From positions 1-54,868 of the forward strand of contig CAAEFF010000074.1 of NCBI GenBank assembly GCA_900755085.1: DNA of 54,868 bases. Direction: 5' to 3'. Source of the stretch: an uncultured Streptococcus sp. (GTDB lineage Bacteria; Bacillota; Bacilli; Lactobacillales; Streptococcaceae). Within the stretch, counting starts at the first letter, position 1. Every line of letters begins with the position of its first letter. This document shows positions 49,167 through 54,868 of this stretch, one piece after another. The notes under the pieces were generated by a model, which saw nothing but the letters and a program-made list of their open reading frames with translations, ran no database searches and was not told where the DNA came from. Both the position numbers and the translations under genes were made by a program.

Positions 49167-49949
49167 ATGGCAGTTATGCAGATTGAGTATTATTCAGAAG
49201 CCTTGAAGATGGAGTGGGGCGTGTCCGTCCTTTATCCCGATGCATCGCGCGTGGAAGATCCAGCAGATACGGATATTCCGGTTCTTTATCTCTTGCACGG
49301 GATGAATGGCAATCATCATTCTTGGCTGAAGCGAACCCATGTGGAGCGCATCCTGCGCAATACCAATCTGATCGTGGTCCTACCCAATACCAATAATGGC
49401 TTTTACACAGACACCCAGTATGGCTACAACTACTACACGGCCATTGCGGAGGAATTGCCAGAGACTCTTTCTCGCTTCTTTCCTCATATGACTAAGAAAC
49501 GGGAGAAGACCTTTATTGCTGGTCTATCCATGGGAGGCTATGGCTCAATGCTCTTGGCTCTCAAGACCAATCGTTTCTCTCATGCGGCTAGTTTTTCAGG
49601 AGCTTTGAGTTTCCACGATCGGGATTTTGAAAACAATGACTTGGAGCAACTAGCTTTTTGGAAGGGGATCTTTGGAGAGGTTGAGGATTGGACGACTAGT
49701 CCCTATTCGCTAGAGACTGCTGCCAAGAAGTTTTCAGATAAGAAGACCAAATTCTGGATCTGGTGTGGGGAGCAGGATTTCCTTTATGAGGCCAATAATT
49801 TTGAAGTCAAGGAACTAGAAAAGTTAGGCTTGGATGTCACTTATAGCCACAGCCCAGGCAAGCACGAATGGTTCTACTGGGAACGTGAGTTGGAGCACTT
49901 TTTACAAACCCTACCAATCGACTTTGAATTGGAAGAACGGTTAAGTTAA
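49167..49949 (+). CDS. estA: Tributyrin-esterase/EstA-like alpha-beta hydrolase
   Basis: 260 residues. Serine nucleophile elbow GLSMGGYG (Ser121), oxyanion HGMNGNHHSW, and catalytic His in PGKHEWFYW; the acid is probably an Asp in WCGEQDFLY. The family (esterase D / EstA) cleaves short-chain esters, and the pneumococcal EstA removes acetyl groups from sialic acid. ATG 49167 has AAAGAGGAAA ahead; a TTG at 49137 lies in the rnjB terminator. It is cytoplasmic by the lack of a signal peptide. Confidence 0.85.
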   Translation: MAVMQIEYYSEALKMEWGVSVLYPDASRVEDPADTDIPVLYLLHGMNGNHHSWLKRTHVERILRNTNLIVVLPNTNNGFYTDTQYGYNYYTAIAEELPETLSRFFPHMTKKREKTFIAGLSMGGYGSMLLALKTNRFSHAASFSGALSFHDRDFENNDLEQLAFWKGIFGEVEDWTTSPYSLETAAKKFSDKKTKFWIWCGEQDFLYEANNFEVKELEKLGLDVTYSHSPGKHEWFYWERELEHFLQTLPIDFELEERLS

Positions 49950-49985
49950 GATACAAAGCCTGTGTTCGTTTACTAAAAGCTAGGA

Positions 49986-50010
49986 GTCAGAACATTTGTT
50001 CTGGCTTTTC
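49986..50010 (+). terminator. Terminator after estA
   Basis: GTCAGAAC (49986-49993) pairs with GTTCTGGC (49998-50005) with a 4-nt loop, followed by TTTTC. Confidence 0.7.
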
Positions 50011-50071
50011 GTATATATAAGAAGAAGACTAGAAAGGTGACTTATTCATTTCAGTCCCGCTTTCTTTGTGG

Positions 50072-50077
50072 TATAAT
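50072..50077 (+). promoter_or_regulatory. -10 element of gltX
   Basis: TATAAT preceded by TGG (extended -10); the -35 region is weak. About 55 bases of leader precede the start. No T-box features are visible. Confidence 0.6.
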
Positions 50078-50132
50078 AGGAACGATTGAATAAATGCGCT
50101 AAAAATAGCGAACAAGATAAGAGGAGAGAAAT

Positions 50133-51590
50133 ATGACTAAAGATATTCGTGTGCGTTATGCACCAAGTCCAACAGGACTACTACACATCGGAAATGCCCG
50201 TACAGCATTGTTTAACTACTTGTACGCGCGTCATCATGGTGGAACCTTTATCATCCGTATCGAGGATACGGACCGCAAGCGTCACGTCGAAGATGGTGAA
50301 CGTTCCCAGCTTGAAAACCTTCGTTGGTTGGGCATGGACTGGGATGAAAGCCCTGAGACGCACGAAAACTATCGCCAATCAGAACGGTTGCCACTTTACC
50401 AAAAATACATCGACCAACTCTTGGCGGAAGGAAAAGCTTACAAATCTTACGTCACTGAAGAAGAATTGGCAGCAGAACGTGAACGCCAAGAAGCAGCTGG
50501 AGAAACACCTCGCTATGTCAATGAATACCTCGGAATGAGTGAAGATGAAAAAGCAGCCTATGTAGCAGAACGCGAAGCTGCAGGTGTGGTTCCAACAGTT
50601 CGTTTGGTAGTGAATGAGTCTGGTATCTACAAGTGGCATGATATGGTCAAAGGCGATATCGAGTTTGAAGGTGGCAATATCGGTGGGGATTGGGTCATCC
50701 AGAAGAAAGATGGCTACCCAACTTACAACTTTGCCGTTGTGATCGATGACCACGATATGCAAATCTCTCACGTCATCCGTGGAGATGACCACATTGCCAA
50801 TACCCCAAAACAGCTCATGGTCTATGAAGCTCTTGGATGGGAAGCACCAGAATTTGGTCACATGACCTTGATTATCAACTCTGAAACGGGTAAGAAGTTG
50901 TCTAAACGGGACACCAATACCCTTCAATTTATCGAAGACTACCGTAAGAAAGGGTACCTTCCAGAAGCAGTCTTTAACTTTATCGCTCTTCTTGGTTGGA
51001 ACCCTGGTGGGGAAGACGAAATCTTCTCTCGTGAAGAACTCATCAAACTCTTTGATGAACACCGCCTCAGCAAGTCTCCAGCAGCTTTCGACCAAAAGAA
51101 AATGGACTGGATGAGCAATGAGTATATCAAGAATGCTGATCTAGCGACTATCTTTGAAATGGCCAAACCATTCCTCGAAGAAGCAGGTCGTCTAACAGAC
51201 AAGGCTGAGAAGTTTGTAGAACTCTACAAGCCACAAATGAAATCGGTCGATGAAATCGTTCCATTGACAGACCTTTTCTTTGCAGACTTCCCAGAGTTGA
51301 CAGATGCAGAGAAAGAAGTCATGGCTGGTGAAACCGTGCCAACGGTACTTGAAGCCTTCAAAGCGAAACTCGAAGCCATGTCAGACGATGAGTTTGTGGC
51401 TGAAAATATCTTCCCACAAATCAAAGCGGTTCAAAAAGAGACTGGTATCAAAGGAAAGAACCTCTTTATGCCAATCCGTATTGCTGTTTCAGGTGAAATG
51501 CATGGTCCAGAATTGCCAGATACCATCTACTTGCTTGGTCGCGAAAAATCTATCCAACACATCGAAAGCATGTTGGAAAAAATCAGATAA
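50133..51590 (+). CDS. gltX: Glutamyl-tRNA synthetase
   Basis: 485 residues, class I synthetase: the HIGH-type motif HIGN at 18-21 and the KMSKS-type loop KKLSKRDT near 255. In streptococci this non-discriminating enzyme also charges tRNA-Gln, later amidated by GatCAB. AGAGGAGAGAA precedes the ATG, and a clear terminator follows. Its codon choice is that of a highly expressed host gene. Confidence 0.97.
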   Translation: MTKDIRVRYAPSPTGLLHIGNARTALFNYLYARHHGGTFIIRIEDTDRKRHVEDGERSQLENLRWLGMDWDESPETHENYRQSERLPLYQKYIDQLLAEGKAYKSYVTEEELAAERERQEAAGETPRYVNEYLGMSEDEKAAYVAEREAAGVVPTVRLVVNESGIYKWHDMVKGDIEFEGGNIGGDWVIQKKDGYPTYNFAVVIDDHDMQISHVIRGDDHIANTPKQLMVYEALGWEAPEFGHMTLIINSETGKKLSKRDTNTLQFIEDYRKKGYLPEAVFNFIALLGWNPGGEDEIFSREELIKLFDEHRLSKSPAAFDQKKMDWMSNEYIKNADLATIFEMAKPFLEEAGRLTDKAEKFVELYKPQMKSVDEIVPLTDLFFADFPELTDAEKEVMAGETVPTVLEAFKAKLEAMSDDEFVAENIFPQIKAVQKETGIKGKNLFMPIRIAVSGEMHGPELPDTIYLLGREKSIQHIESMLEKIR

Positions 51591-51597
51591 TTATCAG

Positions 51598-51624
51598 AAA
51601 AGCCCCTATTAAATGGGGCTTTTT
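51598..51624 (+). terminator. Terminator after gltX
   Basis: AAAAGCCCC (51598-51606) pairs with GGGGCTTTT (51615-51623), followed by further T. Confidence 0.92.
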
Positions 51625-51762
51625 GTTTTACTTCTAAAGTCAAAGCATTATAGGATTTTTTCAAAAAATTGCCCCAGTTCAACAAAAAAAGAACATGAAA
51701 ACGGATTTCTTTATGTAAAGAAAAAATTTTTTTAAAAAATACTAATAATTGAGGATAATTGC

Positions 51763-51790
51763 TTGAAATATTTGAAAAGTGGTCTATAAT
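51763..51790 (+). promoter_or_regulatory. Promoter of the SRR adhesin
   Basis: TTGAAA (51763-51768), 16 bases, TATAAT (51785-51790). AAGGAGAC (51814-51821) is the ribosome binding site. The flanking DNA is very A/T-rich. Confidence 0.75.
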
Positions 51791-51825
51791 ATAAAGGAAA
51801 TAGAAAATGTATTAAGGAGACAGAA

Positions 51826-54800
51826 ATGTTTTTTAAGCGTTCAAACGGTGAATTCCGTGAAACGGATCGTGTGACTCGTTTTAAATTGATCAAGTCGGGT
51901 AAGAACTGGTTGCGTGCAGCAACTTCTAACTTTGGTCTTTTGAAAGTAATCCGCGGTCAGGTCGAAGAAACTGTAGTAGCTGAAGTTCGTGAAGATGAAG
52001 TATCAGCAACAGAAATGACAAGCCGAGGCTTGCTCAAAGGGATCGTAGCAGCAGGGGCTGTTCTTGGTGCAGCTACAGTAGCGAATGCTGCTAAAGCTGA
52101 TGAAAATGGATCAGACGTTGCGACAGCATCTGAACTTTCAAGTGAAGCTCTTGTAGTGCAAGGAAGTACTGTACTTGGTACAACTTCAACTACTCAATCA
52201 ACTACTGAATCTACAACAGAATCAGCAAGTGCATCTGCATCAGCAAGCACTTCAACATCTGTAAGTGTCTCTGTATCTGAATCAGCTTCATTGAGCGAAC
52301 AAGGATCTGCAGAACTTTCAGCTGCTCTTAGCGAATCAGCTGTAGCAACTTCATCTGAAGCTGCTTCAGACGCATCTACAACAGCTACTAAATCTGAAGA
52401 TAAAGTTGTCCTAGAACAAAATACTTCAGAAGCAGCCTTGTTGAACAAGATCGCAGGAGACTACTCAGCAACTGTTTCAGCTCCAGAAAAGAAAGCAGCA
52501 CTTGATGCTGCCATCGCTAAAGTTCAAACAGAATTGACAGCAAGCAACGGCTTGATCAACGCTAATGCTTCAGCTCAATCATACGCTGAACAACGCGAAC
52601 GTTTGAGCAAGTCAGTAGATGACATGATGGCAACCTTGACTGCAGCAGGATTTACTGGTAACACAACAGTAAACGGTGCTCCAGCAGTTTATGCGCAATT
52701 GGATGCTATTGCTACATCAAGCACAAATCCATCTGGTGTTGCTGTAACACCAGGAATGGACAATGCGAATGGTGCAACACTTACTGATAAATCAACAACA
52801 ATTCCTTCTGGATATGCAGCTGACCCAACTTCAGGTCGTTTGACATTTGGTATTTGGAATCTTTCTTCATACAACCAACTTTACAACAAAAACTACTACA
52901 TTACATTGTCTGTAGACAAGACAAATAGTGCATCAAATCCAAATGTATTTGTTCGTTTGGTTGATAAAACAACTGGTAGTGAAGTTGCGAATACAACATT
53001 AAGTAATGCTGTTGCTGCCAAAGAAATCAATCTTGGTAACCTTTCAAGTCAGAAGTACTATCCATACCTTGTTTATAATGCTTCTACTGATGGAAATCCT
53101 TCTAGTGTCGATATCATTATCAAGCACAATGAAGAATTGAATCCTAGCGGTTTTGATTACAAGACAGAGCAAGTCTATGACTACCTTTCACCTGCTAACC
53201 AAGGTGAAAAGAAACCGAACGTTGAAATTGCTGTACCATCAACCAAGATGAATCAAACAACTCACTATAAAGTGGTTGATACAACTTCATCAACTTATAA
53301 TGCATCACGTTCTAAAGCAGATACAACAACTCAAAGCTACAAACCAACTGGTAATGAAACAGAACTTGCTTCATATACTCAAACAGGTATCCAAGGTCAA
53401 AACTATACTGCATCAAATCCTCGTACATTTGATGGTTATGTTTTGTATCAACAGGCTGATTCTTCAACTATGTCTGGTGAATTAGGTAACACTGTAGGTA
53501 CTAAATATGCCGAACTCAAGGGTAGCCGTCAACATTACTACGTAAAACGTATTCGTGAAATTGTTGACAACGATGGTTCAACAGTTACTAAGATTTATGT
53601 ATTGGATCCATCTGCTGTTTCTACTTATAATGAATCAGTAATGGCAGATAACACTGATACAACTGGATATACACTTGTTTACACTACTCCAGTGATTAAA
53701 CCAGGTGACAAGTATATTCCCGCAGCAACAAACATGGAAGCTGATAAACGTCTCGTTTCAAGCAAGAATGGTGACTACCAATTGTCTGTTTCTCCATGGC
53801 ACAATCCAGATAAACCAAATGAAGGTTTAGTATATATTACAGGTTGGTATACAGCTGGTCATTACAATGATGCAAATTATATGTTCATTGATGAACCTAA
53901 GGGAACTGCAAGTGCTTTACCTGGTGGTAATACGCAAAATGTTATCGGTGGACGTACGAAATATGCTATCGTTCAATCAACAGGTAAGATTTTCACTGAT
54001 TCTTTCGGTAATCCAGTGAAATCTACAAGTGGATTTGGTAACCAATACTCAATTCCATCAGCAAGTGAAAAACCATCTGGTGATACGGTTCACTACTACC
54101 GTAAGATGAATGATTCTGAGTCAGCATCACAATCACAATCGCAATCTAACTCACAATCATTATCTGAATCAGAAGTTGTTTCTAAGTCACAATCTGTTTC
54201 ACAATCACAATCAACATCTGAAAAGACTTCTAAATCAATTTCTGAATCTGCATCAGCATCGTTGAGCGAATCGACACGTGAATCAGCTTCAACGTCAACA
54301 AGTCAATCAGCATCATTGAGCACATCGGCTTCAACAAGTGCATCAACATCAGGAAGCCAATCAGCATCATTGAGCACATCGGCTTCAGTAAGTGCGTCAA
54401 CCTCAGCAAGCCAATCAGCATCATTGAGCACATCGGCTTCAGTAAGTGCATCAACATCAGGAAGCCAATCAGCATCATTGAGCACATCGGCTTCAGTAAG
54501 TGCATCAACGTCAGCGAGCCAATCAGCATCATTGAGTACTTCAGCTTCAGTAAGTGCATCTACAACTCAAAGCAACTCTGAATCAAATACTGAATCAGCG
54601 TCACAATCTATTTCAGAATCACGTTCTGAATCAGCATCAATTTCATTATCTGAATCAGTATCATTGTCTGAATCACGTTCTGAATCAGCTTCAACCTCAG
54701 CAAGCCAATCAGCATCATTGAGCACATCGGCTTCAGTAAGTGCATCAACATCAGCAAGCCAATCAGCATCATTGAGTACATCGGCTTCAGTAAGTGCATC

Positions 54801-54868
54801 AACATCAGCAAGCCAATCAGTATCATTGAGCACATCGGCTTCAGTAAGTGCATCAACATCAGCAAGCC
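51826..54868 (+). CDS. Fap1-type serine-rich-repeat adhesin, 3' end beyond window
   Basis: 1014 codons visible, with no stop before the window edge. The long signal peptide (about 1-88) has the KxxKxGKxW motif (KLIKSGKNW) and a hydrophobic GIVAAGAVLGAATVANA, which routes SRR glycoproteins through the accessory SecA2/SecY2 system. A short Ser-rich SRR1 (about 115-175) is followed by a non-repeat binding region (about 190-760) whose helical start (NKIAGDYSATVSAPEKKAAL, QRERLSKSVDDMMATLTAAG) parallels the NR-alpha part of Fap1. From about 765 SRR2 begins. SRR stalks are O-glycosylated by linked Gtf enzymes and anchored by LPXTG; neither is in view. Confidence 0.92.
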   Translation, partial: MFFKRSNGEFRETDRVTRFKLIKSGKNWLRAATSNFGLLKVIRGQVEETVVAEVREDEVSATEMTSRGLLKGIVAAGAVLGAATVANAAKADENGSDVATASELSSEALVVQGSTVLGTTSTTQSTTESTTESASASASASTSTSVSVSVSESASLSEQGSAELSAALSESAVATSSEAASDASTTATKSEDKVVLEQNTSEAALLNKIAGDYSATVSAPEKKAALDAAIAKVQTELTASNGLINANASAQSYAEQRERLSKSVDDMMATLTAAGFTGNTTVNGAPAVYAQLDAIATSSTNPSGVAVTPGMDNANGATLTDKSTTIPSGYAADPTSGRLTFGIWNLSSYNQLYNKNYYITLSVDKTNSASNPNVFVRLVDKTTGSEVANTTLSNAVAAKEINLGNLSSQKYYPYLVYNASTDGNPSSVDIIIKHNEELNPSGFDYKTEQVYDYLSPANQGEKKPNVEIAVPSTKMNQTTHYKVVDTTSSTYNASRSKADTTTQSYKPTGNETELASYTQTGIQGQNYTASNPRTFDGYVLYQQADSSTMSGELGNTVGTKYAELKGSRQHYYVKRIREIVDNDGSTVTKIYVLDPSAVSTYNESVMADNTDTTGYTLVYTTPVIKPGDKYIPAATNMEADKRLVSSKNGDYQLSVSPWHNPDKPNEGLVYITGWYTAGHYNDANYMFIDEPKGTASALPGGNTQNVIGGRTKYAIVQSTGKIFTDSFGNPVKSTSGFGNQYSIPSASEKPSGDTVHYYRKMNDSESASQSQSQSNSQSLSESEVVSKSQSVSQSQSTSEKTSKSISESASASLSESTRESASTSTSQSASLSTSASTSASTSGSQSASLSTSASVSASTSASQSASLSTSASVSASTSGSQSASLSTSASVSASTSASQSASLSTSASVSASTTQSNSESNTESASQSISESRSESASISLSESVSLSESRSESASTSASQSASLSTSASVSASTSASQSASLSTSASVSASTSASQSVSLSTSASVSASTSAS
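54307..54576 (+). repeat. 54-bp tandem repeats of SRR2, first block
   Basis: Five consecutive 54-bp units start at 54307, 54361, 54415, 54469 and 54523. Each encodes 18 residues close to SASLSTSASVSASTSASQ, with a few synonymous and conservative changes; the fifth runs into irregular Ser-rich sequence. Confidence 0.9.
54709..54868 (+). repeat. 54-bp tandem repeats of SRR2, second block
   Basis: The same 54-bp unit resumes at 54709, 54763 and 54817, after about 130 bases of irregular Ser/Glu-rich repeats, and continues to the window end. The near identity of units in both blocks suggests recent expansion and makes assembly of this region error-prone. Confidence 0.9.

Noticed and set aside
54230..54865. 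Several long minus-strand frames with Asp/Ala/Leu repeats
   Set aside because: They are mirror images of the 54-bp SRR repeats, open in many frames because of the repeat composition.

Overview
The window is chromosomal DNA of an oral-type Streptococcus carrying one complete-looking siphovirus prophage of about 41 kb. The host assignment rests on the order phosphatase-like gene, radA, beta-carbonic anhydrase (as I recall it from pneumococcus and relatives), on an RNase J2 / tributyrin-esterase-like / gltX cluster, and on a Fap1-type serine-rich-repeat (SRR) adhesin at the right edge. The adhesin's signal peptide and head region look most like Fap1 of S. parasanguinis, but species cannot be settled from this sequence.

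Layout. 1-2460: left host flank (partial phosphatase-like gene, radA with a probable ATC start, carbonic anhydrase). 2460-2899: host intergenic DNA with a promoter, a highly structured about 157-nt stretch and an intrinsic terminator, a candidate small RNA or leader. 2899-44135: prophage, bounded by a 13-bp direct repeat, with integrase-arm-like repeats inside both ends. 44123-54868: right host flank (ABC permease and ATPase, a repeat-rich intergenic region, a conserved small gene, rnjB, an esterase, gltX, and the SRR adhesin running off the window).

Prophage modules. Leftward: integrase, a glycine-zipper protein, an ImmA-like metallopeptidase and its repressor. Rightward from a divergent promoter pair: a Cro-like protein, small early genes, an SMC/RecF-like ATPase, a Sak4-like RecA-fold ATPase, a DUF669 protein, an SF2 helicase, then unexpectedly an LPXTG cell-wall-anchored adhesin, then a primase-helicase followed by a dense GGGACA/TGTCCC repeat cluster that looks like the replication origin. 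Next come a RusA resolvase, many small genes, and an ArpU-like late regulator. The late operon runs ParB-DUF4417, TerS, TerL, SPP1-like portal, MuF, scaffold, capsid, connectors, tail tube, tail chaperones, a 1566-residue tape measure, Dit, Tal, holins and a CHAP/NlpC-type endolysin. Three genes that look like baseplate or fibre proteins follow the endolysin.

Most unusual items: the adhesin inside the replication block; a second reading frame with its own ribosome binding site and a coiled-coil-like protein that covers exactly the linker between the adhesin's signal peptide and its first folded domain; the origin-like repeat cluster; the structured RNA beside attL, which in a non-lysogen would lie just upstream of the ABC transporter genes; and a tRNA-like T-arm plus acceptor structure between a candidate late promoter and a terminator. 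All functional calls come from reading motifs by eye; no database search or folding program was run.
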